Shown here: positions 41,929 through 51,478 of the stretch, piece after piece
How positions within the stretch are numbered: the first letter of the stretch is position 1
Layout: every line of letters starts with the position of its first letter
The notes under the pieces: generated by a model
What the model was told of the DNA's origin: nothing
What the model saw: the letters and a program-made list of their open reading frames with translations, nothing else
Database searches by the model: none
Program-made: the position numbers and the translations under genes
Origin: Escherichia sp. E4742
GTDB taxonomy: Bacteria > Pseudomonadota > Gammaproteobacteria > Enterobacterales > Enterobacteriaceae
DNA length: 64,000 bases
NCBI RefSeq assembly: GCF_005843885.1
Contig: NZ_CP040443.1
Location: forward strand, 2,914,001 to 2,978,000
Reading direction: 5' to 3'

Positions 41929-42897
41929 ATGCCTAACATTACCTGGTGCGACCTGCCTGAAGATGTCTCTTTATGGCCGGGTCTGCCTCTTTCATTAAGT
42001 GGTGATGAAGTGATGCCACTGGATTACCACGCAGGTCGTAGCGGCTGGCTGCTGTATGGTCGTGGGCTGGATAAACAACGTCTGACCCAGTACCAAAGCA
42101 AACTGGGCGCGGCAATGGTGATTGTTGCTGCCTGGTGCGTGGAAGATTATCAGGTGATTCGTCTGGCAGGTTCACTCACCGCCCGGGCTACGCGCCTGGC
42201 CCACGAAGCGCAGCTGGATGTCGCGCCGCTGGGGAAAATCCCGCACCTGCGCACGCCGGGTTTGCTGGTGATGGACATGGACTCCACCGCCATCCAGATT
42301 GAATGTATTGATGAAATTGCCAAACTGGCCGGAACGGGCGAGATGGTGGCGGAAGTGACCGAACGGGCAATGCGCGGGGAGCTTGATTTCACTGCCAGCC
42401 TGCGTAGCCGTGTGGCGACGCTGAAAGGCGCTGACGCGAACATTCTGCAACAGGTGCGTGAAAATCTGCCGCTGATGCCAGGCTTAACGCAACTGGTTCT
42501 GAAGCTGGAAACGCTGGGCTGGAAAGTGGCGATTGCCTCCGGCGGCTTTACCTTCTTTGCTGAATACCTGCGCGACAAGCTGCGATTAACCGCCGTGGTA
42601 GCCAATGAACTGGAGATCATGGACGGTAAATTTACCGGCAATGTGATCGGCGACATTGTAGATGCGCAGTACAAAGCGAAAACTCTAACCCGGCTGGCAC
42701 AGGAGTATGATATCCCACTGGCGCAAACCGTGGCGATTGGCGATGGTGCCAACGACCTGCCGATGATCAAAGCGGCAGGGCTGGGGATTGCCTACCATGC
42801 CAAGCCAAAAGTGAATGAAAAGACGGAAGTCACCATCCGTCACGCTGACCTGATGGGGGTATTCTGCATCCTCTCTGGCAGCCTGAATCAGAAGTAA
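41929..42897 (+). CDS. serB: phosphoserine phosphatase
   Basis: HAD-family enzyme that hydrolyses O-phospho-L-serine, the last step of serine synthesis. It has 322 residues. An N-terminal regulatory (ACT-like) part is followed by motif I DMDST (nucleophile Asp116, Asp118), motif II IASGGFTFF and motif IV GDGANDLPM. I use the ATG at 41929 (MPNITWCDLP) after AGGAGCC; an upstream frame to 41842 is not supported. It heads serB-radA-nadR. Confidence 0.98.
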   Translation: MPNITWCDLPEDVSLWPGLPLSLSGDEVMPLDYHAGRSGWLLYGRGLDKQRLTQYQSKLGAAMVIVAAWCVEDYQVIRLAGSLTARATRLAHEAQLDVAPLGKIPHLRTPGLLVMDMDSTAIQIECIDEIAKLAGTGEMVAEVTERAMRGELDFTASLRSRVATLKGADANILQQVRENLPLMPGLTQLVLKLETLGWKVAIASGGFTFFAEYLRDKLRLTAVVANELEIMDGKFTGNVIGDIVDAQYKAKTLTRLAQEYDIPLAQTVAIGDGANDLPMIKAAGLGIAYHAKPKVNEKTEVTIRHADLMGVFCILSGSLNQK

Positions 42898-42945
42898 TTG
42901 CCCGCCCGTCATCCTGCGGGTGGCACAGCATTAACGAGGTACACC

Positions 42946-44328
42946 GTGGCAAAAGCTCCAAAACGCGCCTTTGTTTGTAATGAATGCGGGGCCGATTATC
43001 CGCGCTGGCAGGGGCAGTGCAGCGCCTGTCATGCCTGGAACACCATCACCGAGGTGCGTCTTGCTGCGTCGCCAACGGTGGCGCGTAACGAGCGTCTGAG
43101 TGGCTATGCCGGTAGCGCCGGAGTGGCTAAAGTCCAGAAACTCTCCGATATCAGCCTTGAAGAGCTGCCGCGTTTTTCAACTGGATTTAAAGAGTTCGAC
43201 CGCGTATTAGGCGGCGGGGTGGTGCCGGGAAGCGCCATTCTGATTGGCGGTAATCCAGGTGCCGGGAAATCCACATTGCTATTGCAAACGCTGTGCAAAC
43301 TGGCCCAGCAGATGAAAACGCTGTATGTCACCGGCGAAGAGTCGCTGCAACAGGTGGCAATGCGTGCTCATCGCCTTGGCCTGCCGACCGACAATCTCAA
43401 TATGCTGTCAGAAACCAGCATCGAACAGATCTGCCTGATTGCCGAAGAAGAGCAACCGAAGCTGATGGTGATTGACTCGATCCAGGTGATGCATATGGCG
43501 GATGTTCAGTCATCGCCTGGCAGCGTGGCGCAGGTGCGTGAAACAGCGGCTTATCTGACGCGCTTCGCCAAAACTCGCGGTGTGGCGATTGTCATGGTCG
43601 GGCACGTAACCAAAGATGGCTCGCTGGCTGGCCCTAAAGTGCTGGAACACTGTATCGACTGTTCGGTGCTTTTGGATGGCGATGCCGACTCCCGTTTTCG
43701 CACCTTACGCAGCCATAAAAACCGCTTCGGTGCGGTGAATGAGCTGGGCGTATTCGCGATGACCGAACAGGGGTTGCGTGAAGTTAGCAACCCTTCTGCC
43801 ATCTTTTTAAGCCGCGGCGATGAAGTGACCTCCGGCAGCTCAGTGATGGTGGTATGGGAAGGAACGCGTCCGTTGCTGGTGGAGATCCAGGCGCTGGTCG
43901 ATCACTCGATGATGGCGAATCCACGCCGCGTGGCAGTAGGGCTGGAACAAAACCGTCTGGCAATCCTGCTGGCTGTCTTGCACCGTCACGGTGGTCTGCA
44001 AATGGCCGATCAGGATGTATTTGTGAACGTAGTCGGCGGCGTGAAGGTAACCGAAACCAGCGCCGACTTAGCGTTACTGCTGGCGATGGTTTCCAGTCTG
44101 CGTGACAGGCCGCTACCGCAGGATCTGGTGGTGTTTGGTGAAGTCGGGCTGGCAGGGGAGATCCGCCCGGTGCCCAGCGGCCAGGAACGAATCTCAGAAG
44201 CGGCGAAACACGGTTTTCGGCGGGCAATTGTTCCGGCGGCTAACGTACCGAAAAAAGCGCCGGAAGGGATGCAGATTTTTGGCGTTAAAAAACTCTCCGA
44301 CGCGCTTAGCGTGTTCGACGACTTATAA
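42946..44328 (+). CDS. radA: DNA repair / recombination helicase RadA
   Basis: RecA-like ATPase that processes recombination intermediates and drives branch migration. It has 460 residues. A zinc finger (Cys11, Cys14, Cys25, Cys28) is followed by Walker A GGNPGAGKST (101-110), the RadA motif KNRFG (258-262) and a C-terminal Lon-protease-like domain. The start codon is GTG at 42946, 48 bp after serB, with AACGAGG upstream. Confidence 0.97.
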   Translation: MAKAPKRAFVCNECGADYPRWQGQCSACHAWNTITEVRLAASPTVARNERLSGYAGSAGVAKVQKLSDISLEELPRFSTGFKEFDRVLGGGVVPGSAILIGGNPGAGKSTLLLQTLCKLAQQMKTLYVTGEESLQQVAMRAHRLGLPTDNLNMLSETSIEQICLIAEEEQPKLMVIDSIQVMHMADVQSSPGSVAQVRETAAYLTRFAKTRGVAIVMVGHVTKDGSLAGPKVLEHCIDCSVLLDGDADSRFRTLRSHKNRFGAVNELGVFAMTEQGLREVSNPSAIFLSRGDEVTSGSSVMVVWEGTRPLLVEIQALVDHSMMANPRRVAVGLEQNRLAILLAVLHRHGGLQMADQDVFVNVVGGVKVTETSADLALLLAMVSSLRDRPLPQDLVVFGEVGLAGEIRPVPSGQERISEAAKHGFRRAIVPAANVPKKAPEGMQIFGVKKLSDALSVFDDL

Positions 44329-44348
44329 TGAGAGATACGGAGGGAGAT

Positions 44349-45581
44349 ATGTCGTCATTTGATTACCTGAAAACTGCCATCAAGCAACAGGGCTGCACAC
44401 TACAGCAGGTGGCTGATGCCAGCGGCATGACCAAAGGGTATTTAAGCCAGTTACTGAATGCCAAAATTAAAAGCCCCAGCGCGCAAAAGCTGGAGGCGTT
44501 GCACCGTTTTTTGGGACTTGAGTTTCCCCGGCAGAAGAAAACGATCGGCGTTGTATTCGGTAAGTTCTACCCACTGCATACCGGACATATCTACCTTATC
44601 CAGCGTGCCTGTAGCCAGGTTGACGAGCTGCATATCATTATGGGTTTTGACGATACCCGCGACCGCGCGTTGTTTGAAGACAGCGCCATGTCGCAGCAAC
44701 CAACGGTGCCGGATCGTCTGCGCTGGTTATTGCAAACCTTTAAATATCAGAAAAATATCCGCATTCATGCCTTCAACGAAGAGGGCATGGAGCCGTATCC
44801 GCACGGTTGGGACGTGTGGAGCAACGGCATCAAAAATTTTATGGCCGAAAAAGGCATTCAGCCGGATCTGATCTACACCTCGGAAGAAGCCGACGCGCCA
44901 CAGTATATGGAACATCTGGGGATCGAAACGGTGCTGGTCGATCCGAAACGCACTTTTATGAGTATCAGTGGTGCGCAGATCCGCGAAAATCCGTTCCGCT
45001 ACTGGGAATATATTCCTACCGAAGTGAAGCCGTTCTTTGTGCGTACTGTGGCGATCCTCGGTGGTGAATCGAGCGGTAAATCCACTCTGGTAAACAAACT
45101 CGCCAATATCTTCAATACCACCAGTGCCTGGGAATTTGGTCGTGATTATGTCTTTTCGCACCTCGGCGGTGATGAGATCGCGTTGCAGTATTCCGACTAC
45201 GATAAAATCGCACTGGGACACGCACAATATATTGATTTTGCAGTAAAATATGCCAATAAAGTGGCGTTTATCGACACTGATTTTGTGACTACTCAGGCGT
45301 TCTGCAAAAAGTACGAAGGACGCGAGCATCCGTTCGTACAGGCGCTGATCGATGAATACCGTTTTGATCTGGTGATCCTGCTGGAGAACAACACCCCGTG
45401 GGTGGCGGATGGTCTACGCAGCCTCGGCAGCTCGGTGGATCGCAAAGAGTTTCAGAACCTGCTGATAGAGATGCTGGAAGAGAACAATATCGAATTCGTG
45501 CGGGTTGAAGAGGACGATTATGACAGCCGTTTCCTGCGCTGCGTGGAGCTGGTGCGGGAGATGATGGGGGAGCAGGGATAA
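44349..45581 (+). CDS. nadR: NadR: NAD repressor, NMN adenylyltransferase and ribosylnicotinamide kinase
   Basis: Three-part protein of 410 residues. An N-terminal Cro-like helix-turn-helix (about 5-58) represses NAD synthesis genes. The NMN adenylyltransferase domain has GKFYPLHTGH (71-80) and SISGAQIR (205-212). The ribosylnicotinamide kinase domain has Walker A GGESSGKST (238-246). I use the ATG at 44349 after ACGGAGGGAG, 20 bp beyond the radA stop. Confidence 0.97.
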   Translation: MSSFDYLKTAIKQQGCTLQQVADASGMTKGYLSQLLNAKIKSPSAQKLEALHRFLGLEFPRQKKTIGVVFGKFYPLHTGHIYLIQRACSQVDELHIIMGFDDTRDRALFEDSAMSQQPTVPDRLRWLLQTFKYQKNIRIHAFNEEGMEPYPHGWDVWSNGIKNFMAEKGIQPDLIYTSEEADAPQYMEHLGIETVLVDPKRTFMSISGAQIRENPFRYWEYIPTEVKPFFVRTVAILGGESSGKSTLVNKLANIFNTTSAWEFGRDYVFSHLGGDEIALQYSDYDKIALGHAQYIDFAVKYANKVAFIDTDFVTTQAFCKKYEGREHPFVQALIDEYRFDLVILLENNTPWVADGLRSLGSSVDRKEFQNLLIEMLEENNIEFVRVEEDDYDSRFLRCVELVREMMGEQG

Positions 45582-45589
45582 GAACCAAT

Positions 45590-45696
<107 letters not shown>

Positions 45697-45700
45697 CGCA

Positions 45701-47368
45701 TTACTTCGCAATACGCTTGTACTTGATACGCTTCGGTTCCAGCGCGTCTGCGCCCAGCGTGCGTTTCTTGTACTCTTCGTACTCGGTAAAGTTACCTTCG
45801 AAGAACTCAACTTTACCCTCATCCTGGTAATCCAGAATGTGCGTGGCGATACGGTCGAGGAACCAACGGTCGTGCGAGATAACCATCGCGCAGCCCGGGA
45901 ACTCCAGCAGGGCGTTTTCCAGCGCGCGCAGGGTTTCGATATCCAGGTCGTTGGTTGGTTCGTCGAGTAGCAGCATGTTGCCGCCAACCTGCAGCAGCTT
46001 CGCCAGATGCAGACGACCGCGCTCACCACCGGAAAGTTCGCCAACGTGTTTACCCTGATCAACCCCTTTAAAGTTAAAGCGGCCAACGTAGGCGCGGCTT
46101 GGCATCTCAGTGTTGCCGATCTTCATGATATCCAGTCCGCCGGAAACTTCTTCCCAAACGGTTTTGCTGTTATCCATTGAGTCACGGAACTGATCGACAG
46201 ACGCCAGTTTCACCGTTTCACCCAAAGTGATGGTGCCGCTGTCCGGCTGTTCCTGACCGGAGATCATACGGAACAGGGTCGATTTACCCGCACCGTTCGG
46301 ACCGATGATCCCGACGATCGCCCCTTTCGGGATCGAGAAGCTCAGGGAGTCAATCAGCAGGCGATCGCCGTAGGATTTACGCAGGTTGCTGACTTCCAGC
46401 ACTTTATCGCCCAGACGCGGTCCAGGTGGAATAAACAGTTCGTTGGTTTCGTTACGTTTCTGATATTCGGTGCTGTTCAGCTCTTCAAAGCGCGCCAGAC
46501 GTGCTTTACCTTTCGACTGACGGCCTTTAGTACCCTGACGTACCCACTCCAGCTCTTTCTCGATCGACTTACGACGCGCCGCTTCTTGAGAAGCTTCCTG
46601 CGCCAGACGCTGATCTTTCTGCTCCAGCCAGGAGGAGTAGTTGCCTTCCCACGGAATACCTTCACCGCGGTCAAGTTCGAGGATCCAGCCTGCAACGTTA
46701 TCGAGGAAGTAACGGTCGTGAGTAATCGCCACAACGGTGCCTTCGAAGTCGTGCAGGAAGCGTTCCAGCCAGGCCACGGATTCGGCATCCAGGTGGTTGG
46801 TCGGTTCGTCGAGCAGCAGCATGTCTGGTTTTTCCAGCAGCAGGCGGCACAACGCCACGCGACGACGCTCACCACCGGAGAGGTTAGCGATTTTCGCGTC
46901 CCAGTCCGGCAGACGCAGCGCATCCGCCGCACGCTCCAGCTGAACGTTCAGGTTGTGACCGTCGTGAGCCTGAATGATCTCTTCCAGACGGCCTTGTTCC
47001 GCGGCCAGTTTGTCAAAATCGGCATCCGGATCGGCATACAACGCGTACACTTCATCCAGACGTTTCAGGGCGTTAACCACTTCAGAAACTGCCTCTTCAA
47101 TGGACTCACGTACAGTGTGTTCCGGGTTGAGCTGCGGTTCCTGCGGCAGATAGCCTATTTTGATATCCGGTTGCGGACGCGCTTCACCTTCGATGTCTTT
47201 ATCGATGCCCGCCATAATGCGCAGCAGGGTAGACTTACCCGCGCCGTTCAGACCCAGGACGCCGATTTTTGCCCCAGGGAAGAAACTCAGAGAGATGTTT
47301 TTCAAAATATGACGTTTCGGCGGAACAACTTTGCCGACACGATGCATGGTATAAACGAATTGAGCCAC
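45701..47368 (-). CDS. ettA: energy-dependent translational throttle ABC-F protein EttA
   Basis: ABC-F ATPase that binds the ribosomal E site and gates entry into elongation according to ADP/ATP ratio. It has 555 residues. Two ABC domains each have a Walker A: GLNGAGKST (39-47) and GPNGAGKST (about 355). Signature motifs are LSGGERRRVALC and LSGGERGRLHLA. The linker (PtIM) lies between them at about 245-300. Minus strand; an ERIC element lies about 100 bp upstream of its start. Confidence 0.97.
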   Translation of the reverse strand: MAQFVYTMHRVGKVVPPKRHILKNISLSFFPGAKIGVLGLNGAGKSTLLRIMAGIDKDIEGEARPQPDIKIGYLPQEPQLNPEHTVRESIEEAVSEVVNALKRLDEVYALYADPDADFDKLAAEQGRLEEIIQAHDGHNLNVQLERAADALRLPDWDAKIANLSGGERRRVALCRLLLEKPDMLLLDEPTNHLDAESVAWLERFLHDFEGTVVAITHDRYFLDNVAGWILELDRGEGIPWEGNYSSWLEQKDQRLAQEASQEAARRKSIEKELEWVRQGTKGRQSKGKARLARFEELNSTEYQKRNETNELFIPPGPRLGDKVLEVSNLRKSYGDRLLIDSLSFSIPKGAIVGIIGPNGAGKSTLFRMISGQEQPDSGTITLGETVKLASVDQFRDSMDNSKTVWEEVSGGLDIMKIGNTEMPSRAYVGRFNFKGVDQGKHVGELSGGERGRLHLAKLLQVGGNMLLLDEPTNDLDIETLRALENALLEFPGCAMVISHDRWFLDRIATHILDYQDEGKVEFFEGNFTEYEEYKKRTLGADALEPKRIKYKRIAK

Positions 47369-47468
47369 GTTGGACTTCGCCTCTATGTTTATCGTGATGA
47401 TGAGTTTTCAAAGGCGAAGTGTAGCCTTTTTCCCCGCCTAATCCCAGTTGGTCGATCACCTTCGCAGT

Positions 47469-47594
47469 ATACTCGTCATACTTCAAGTTGCATGTGCTGC
47501 GCTTACGCTCGCTCACCCCAGTCACTTACTTCTGTAAGCTCCTGGGGACTCACTCACTTATCGCCTTCCTGCAACTCGAATTATTTAGAGTATA
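47469..47594. repeat. ERIC (IRU) element
   Basis: A palindromic repeat of about 126 bp in the ettA-slt gap. It contains the core CGCTCACCCCAGTCACTTAC and TGTAAGCTCCTGGGGACTCA that are the hallmarks of enterobacterial repetitive intergenic consensus sequences. The ends ATACTCGTCATACTTC and the inverted TAATTC-type arm AGAGTAT are recognisable. It lies just upstream of the slt promoter region. Confidence 0.92.
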
Positions 47595-47703
47595 AAAGTA
47601 AAAAAGTGTCCGTAACGTGGCGTAAACGGCAATGACTGGTTAGCATAAATCTATTACGCGGCATGATGCTGCATTGATGTATTTACACTTAGAGGGTGCG
47701 CTT

Positions 47704-49641
47704 GTGGAAAAAGCCAAACAAGTTACCTGGCGGCTGTTGGCTGCCGGTGTCTGTCTGCTGACGGTCAGCAGCGTGGCGCGAGCCGACTCACTGGATGAGC
47801 AGCGTAGCCGCTACGCGCAAATCAAGCAGGCCTGGGATAATCGACAAATGGATGTGGTAGAACAAATGATGCCTGGACTGAAGGATTATCCGCTTTATCC
47901 CTATCTGGAATACCGCCAGATCACCGATGACCTGATGAATCAACCGGCGGTGACGGTTACTAACTTTGTTCGCGCTAACCCCACGCTTCCTCCTGCTCGC
48001 ACGCTGCAATCGCGTTTCGTCAATGAACTGGCGCGACGCGAAGACTGGCGTGGCTTGTTAGCCTTTAGCCCGGAAAAGCCAGGCACAACCGAAGCCCAGT
48101 GTAATTACTACTATGCAAAATGGAACACCGGGCAGAGTGAAGAAGCCTGGCAGGGGGCGAAAGAGCTGTGGCTAACCGGAAAGAGCCAGCCTAACGCTTG
48201 TGACAAGTTATTTAGCGTCTGGCGAGCGTCCGGCAAACAAGAACCCCTGGCTTATTTAGAGCGTATCCGCCTGGCGATGAAAGCGGGCAATACCGGGCTG
48301 GTGACGGTGCTGGCAGGGCAGATGCCTGCCGATTATCAAACTATCACCTCGGCGATTATTTCTCTGGCGAACGACCCCAATACAGTGCTGACCTTCGCTC
48401 GCACTACCGGAGCGACTGATTTTACCCGTCAGATGGCGGCGGTGGCATTTGCCAGCGTGGCGCGTCAGGATGCTGAAAACGCACGACTGATGATCCCTTC
48501 ACTTGCCCAGGCACAGCAGCTTAATGAAGATCAGATTCAGGAGCTGCGTGATATCGTCGCCTGGCGTCTGATGGGCAACGATGTTACCGACGAACAGGCG
48601 AAATGGCGTGATGACGCGATTATGCGTTCGCAATCCACGTCGTTAATTGAACGCCGCGTGCGGATGGCGCTTGGCACTGGCGATCGCCGTGGTCTGAATA
48701 CCTGGCTGGCGCGTCTGCCAATAGAGGCGAAAGATAAAGATGAATGGCGCTACTGGCAGGCGGATTTACTGCTGGAACGCGGTCGTGAAGCGGAAGCGAA
48801 AGAGATATTACATCAGCTCATGCAACAGCGTGGTTTCTACCCGATGGTTGCTGCACAGCGGATTGGTGAAGAGTATGAGCTGAAGATTGATAAAGCGCCG
48901 CAGAACGTTGACAGTGCCCTGACCCAGGGACCGGAGATGGCGCGCGTGCGCGAGTTGATGTACTGGAATATGGATAACACCGCGCGTAGCGAGTGGGCTA
49001 ATCTGGTGAAGAGCAAGTCAAAAACAGAGCAGGCGCAACTGGCACGCTATGCCTTTAATAATCACTGGTGGGATCTCAGTGTTCAGGCAACGATCGCCGG
49101 GAAATTGTGGGATCATCTGGAAGAACGATTCCCACTGGCCTACAACGATCTCTTCGAACGTTACACCAACGGCAAAGATATCCCGCAAAGCTATGCAATG
49201 GCGATTGCTCGTCAGGAGAGCGCCTGGAATCCGAAAGTGAAATCACCGGTAGGGGCCAGCGGCCTGATGCAGATTATGCCCGGTACGGCGACTCAGACGG
49301 TGAAGATGTTCTCTATTCCTGGTTATAGCAGCCCTGGGCAATTGCTGGATCCGGAAACGAACATCAATATCGGTACCAGTTATCTGCAATATGTTTATCA
49401 GCAATTTGGCAATAACCGCATTTTCTCCTCGGCAGCTTATAACGCCGGTCCAGGGCGGGTGCGCACGTGGCTTGGTAACAGCGCCGGGCGTATCGACGCG
49501 GTGGCGTTTGTCGAGAGTATTCCGTTCTCCGAGACGCGCGGTTATGTGAAAAATGTGCTGGCTTATGACGCGTACTATCGCTATTTCATGGGCGATAAGC
49601 CTACGCTTTTGAGCGCTACGGAATGGGGGCGTCGTTACTGA
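47704..49641 (+). CDS. slt: soluble lytic murein transglycosylase (Slt70)
   Basis: Periplasmic enzyme that cleaves the MurNAc-GlcNAc bond of peptidoglycan with formation of 1,6-anhydroMurNAc. It has 645 residues including a signal peptide ending SVARAD (about 27). A long alpha-superhelical U-domain is followed by a lysozyme-like C-terminal domain with the catalytic glutamate in ARQESAWNP and the family motif GLMQIMPGTA. The start is GTG at 47704, after GAGGGTG. Confidence 0.97.
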   Translation: MEKAKQVTWRLLAAGVCLLTVSSVARADSLDEQRSRYAQIKQAWDNRQMDVVEQMMPGLKDYPLYPYLEYRQITDDLMNQPAVTVTNFVRANPTLPPARTLQSRFVNELARREDWRGLLAFSPEKPGTTEAQCNYYYAKWNTGQSEEAWQGAKELWLTGKSQPNACDKLFSVWRASGKQEPLAYLERIRLAMKAGNTGLVTVLAGQMPADYQTITSAIISLANDPNTVLTFARTTGATDFTRQMAAVAFASVARQDAENARLMIPSLAQAQQLNEDQIQELRDIVAWRLMGNDVTDEQAKWRDDAIMRSQSTSLIERRVRMALGTGDRRGLNTWLARLPIEAKDKDEWRYWQADLLLERGREAEAKEILHQLMQQRGFYPMVAAQRIGEEYELKIDKAPQNVDSALTQGPEMARVRELMYWNMDNTARSEWANLVKSKSKTEQAQLARYAFNNHWWDLSVQATIAGKLWDHLEERFPLAYNDLFERYTNGKDIPQSYAMAIARQESAWNPKVKSPVGASGLMQIMPGTATQTVKMFSIPGYSSPGQLLDPETNINIGTSYLQYVYQQFGNNRIFSSAAYNAGPGRVRTWLGNSAGRIDAVAFVESIPFSETRGYVKNVLAYDAYYRYFMGDKPTLLSATEWGRRY

Positions 49642-49665
49642 ACTGCCCGTTTATGATATGCTATC

Positions 49666-49683
49666 GTACTCTTTTGCGAGTAC
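49666..49683 (+). promoter_or_regulatory. TrpR operator of trpR
   Basis: GTACTCTTTTGCGAGTAC has perfect 6-bp arms (GTACTC / GAGTAC). It overlaps the presumptive trpR promoter, about 48 bp upstream of the start codon, so TrpR represses its own gene. The centre base differs from the K-12 operator as I remember it (T for A). Confidence 0.8.
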
Positions 49684-49730
49684 AACCGGGGGAGGCATTT
49701 TGCTTCCCCCGCTAACAATGGCGACACACT

Positions 49731-50057
49731 ATGGCCCAACAATCACCCTATTCAGCAGCGATGGCAGAACAGCGTCACCAGGAGTGGTTACGTTTTGTCG
49801 ACCTGCTTAAGAATGCCTACGAAAACGATCTCCATTTACCGTTGTTAAATCTGATGCTGACGCCAGATGAGCGCGAAGCATTGGGGACTCGCGTGCGTAT
49901 CGTTGAAGAGTTGCTGCGTGGTGAAATGAGCCAGCGCGAGTTAAAAAATGAACTCGGCGCGGGCATCGCGACCATTACGCGTGGATCTAACAGTCTGAAA
50001 GCCGCCCCCGTTGAGCTACGCCAGTGGCTGGAAGACGTGTTGCTGAAAAGCGATTGA
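49731..50057 (+). CDS. trpR: Trp repressor
   Basis: A 108-residue tryptophan-activated repressor of trp, aroH, mtr, aroL and trpR itself. It is all-helical; the DNA-reading helix-turn-helix is QRELKNELGAGIATITRGSN at about 68-87. It is identical in length to K-12. It is followed directly by a REP cluster that includes a copy of its own 3' end. Confidence 0.98.
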   Translation: MAQQSPYSAAMAEQRHQEWLRFVDLLKNAYENDLHLPLLNLMLTPDEREALGTRVRIVEELLRGEMSQRELKNELGAGIATITRGSNSLKAAPVELRQWLEDVLLKSD

Positions 50058-50061
50058 TTTT

Positions 50062-50263
50062 GTAGGCCTGATAAGACGCGTCAGCGTCGCATCAGGCATT
50101 GTGCACCGAATGCCGGATGCGGCGTGAACGCCTTATCCGTCCTACAAATACTGAAAAGCGACTAATTTCAATATATTCGTAGGCCTGATAAGACGCGGTA
50201 GCGTTGCATCAGGCATTGTGCACCGAATGCCGGATGCGGCGTGAATGCCTTATCCGTCCTACA
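50062..50263. repeat. duplicated REP/BIME pair after trpR
   Basis: Two near-identical units of about 85 bp (50062-50146 and 50179-50263), each running from GTAGGCCTGATAAGACGCG to CTTATCCGTCCTACA through GTGCACCGAATGCCGG. The second copy has small changes (CGCGGTAGCGTTG, GAATGCC). The last bases of copy two contain the stop codon of yjjX. Confidence 0.9.
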
Positions 50264-50780
50264 ATGGCTGATACACGGCATTATGAAACGGACTCAGTGC
50301 CAGGATCACCGCCTGGTGATAGACGCTGGCGCGAGTGAGTTTCCCGGCAGTAAACACGCCGATGGCTCCTTCCTTACGACCAATCTCATCAATACCGGTA
50401 TAACGCGACATCACGGGGCCAAGCGCCTCACCCTCACGCACTTTCTGCAGAATCACCTCAGGCAACGGCAAAGTAGCCGAACGTGCTTCGCCACGTTGGT
50501 TGGTGCTTTCAATGACCACCCAACTGAAGGTGCTGTCACCATCAATGCCCGCTTCAATCGCTACCCAAAAATCGGCCTCTGGATGTAAACGGCGGGCATT
50601 TTCTACCCGATTTCGTGCGCCAGCGCGCGTTTCCTCACTGCCAAAGGGTTGTTCCGGTACGCCGCTCTCGACGGCAACGGACTCAATGTGGCAGGATCCT
50701 TCGCCGAAGATCTCGTGAAATGCCTGCAGAATGGCCTGAATTTTAGCGGGATTGGTGGTTGCACAGACAACATGGTGCAT
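50259..50780 (-). CDS. yjjX: inosine/xanthosine triphosphatase
   Basis: Hydrolyses non-canonical nucleotides ITP and XTP (ITPase superfamily, distinct from RdgB). It has 173 residues. The N-terminal CATTNPAKIQAI substrate loop and EAGIDGD region are visible. Its TAG stop at 50259-50261 is formed by the start of a REP unit (TAGGACGGATAAGG), so the C-terminus is set by repeat sequence. Divergent from gpmB across 50 bp. Confidence 0.93.
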   Translation of the reverse strand: MHHVVCATTNPAKIQAILQAFHEIFGEGSCHIESVAVESGVPEQPFGSEETRAGARNRVENARRLHPEADFWVAIEAGIDGDSTFSWVVIESTNQRGEARSATLPLPEVILQKVREGEALGPVMSRYTGIDEIGRKEGAIGVFTAGKLTRASVYHQAVILALSPFHNAVYQPL

Positions 50781-50830
50781 AATCAGGATTACTCAAAAAT
50801 TAACGTTACAGCAGTATACGGAAAAAAAGC

Positions 50831-51478
50831 ATGTTACAGGTATACCTTGTCCGCCACGGTGAAACGCAGTGGAACGCCGAGCGACGTATTCAGGGCCAGT
50901 CTGATAGCCCACTGACTGCCAAAGGTGAGCAACAAGCAATGCAGGTGGCGGCGCGAGCCAAAGAGCTTGGCATTACACATATCATCAGTAGCGATTTAGG
51001 TCGCACCCGGCGCACGGCGGAAATCATCGCTCAGGCTTGTGGCTGTGACATAATCTTTGATTCCCGCCTGCGTGAATTAAATATGGGCGTGCTGGAAAAA
51101 AGACATATCGACTCTCTGACCGAAGAAGAAGAGAACTGGCGTCGCCAACTGGTAAATGGCACTGTTGACGGGCGTATTCCTGAAGGCGAGTCAATGCAGG
51201 AACTGAGCGAGCGCGTCAATGCTGCACTGGAATCTTGTCGGGATTTGCCGCAGGGAAGTCGACCGCTACTGGTGAGCCACGGTATCGCGCTGGGATGCCT
51301 GGTGAGTACTATTCTGGGCCTACCTGCATGGGCAGAACGCCGCTTACGTCTGCGTAACTGTTCTATTTCGCGCGTGGATTATCAGGAAAGCCTGTGGCTG
51401 GCGTCTGGTTGGGTAGTTGAAACAGCAGGGGACATCTCGCATCTGGACGCCCCTGCATTAGACGAGCTGCAGCGTTAA
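50831..51478 (+). CDS. gpmB: histidine phosphatase family protein (GpmB / YtjC)
   Basis: A 215-residue member of the phosphoglycerate mutase-like branch. The catalytic histidine is in LVRHGET (His9); the second histidine is in VSHGIALG. Despite the name, mutase activity is doubtful and a phosphatase role is more likely. It overlaps the end of the convergent rob gene by 4 bp. Confidence 0.94.
   Translation: MLQVYLVRHGETQWNAERRIQGQSDSPLTAKGEQQAMQVAARAKELGITHIISSDLGRTRRTAEIIAQACGCDIIFDSRLRELNMGVLEKRHIDSLTEEEENWRRQLVNGTVDGRIPEGESMQELSERVNAALESCRDLPQGSRPLLVSHGIALGCLVSTILGLPAWAERRLRLRNCSISRVDYQESLWLASGWVVETAGDISHLDAPALDELQR

Noticed and set aside
46586..47635. Open frame of 349 codons on the plus strand opposite ettA
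   Set aside because: Antisense shadow of a strongly biased gene, and its 3' part runs through the ERIC element.
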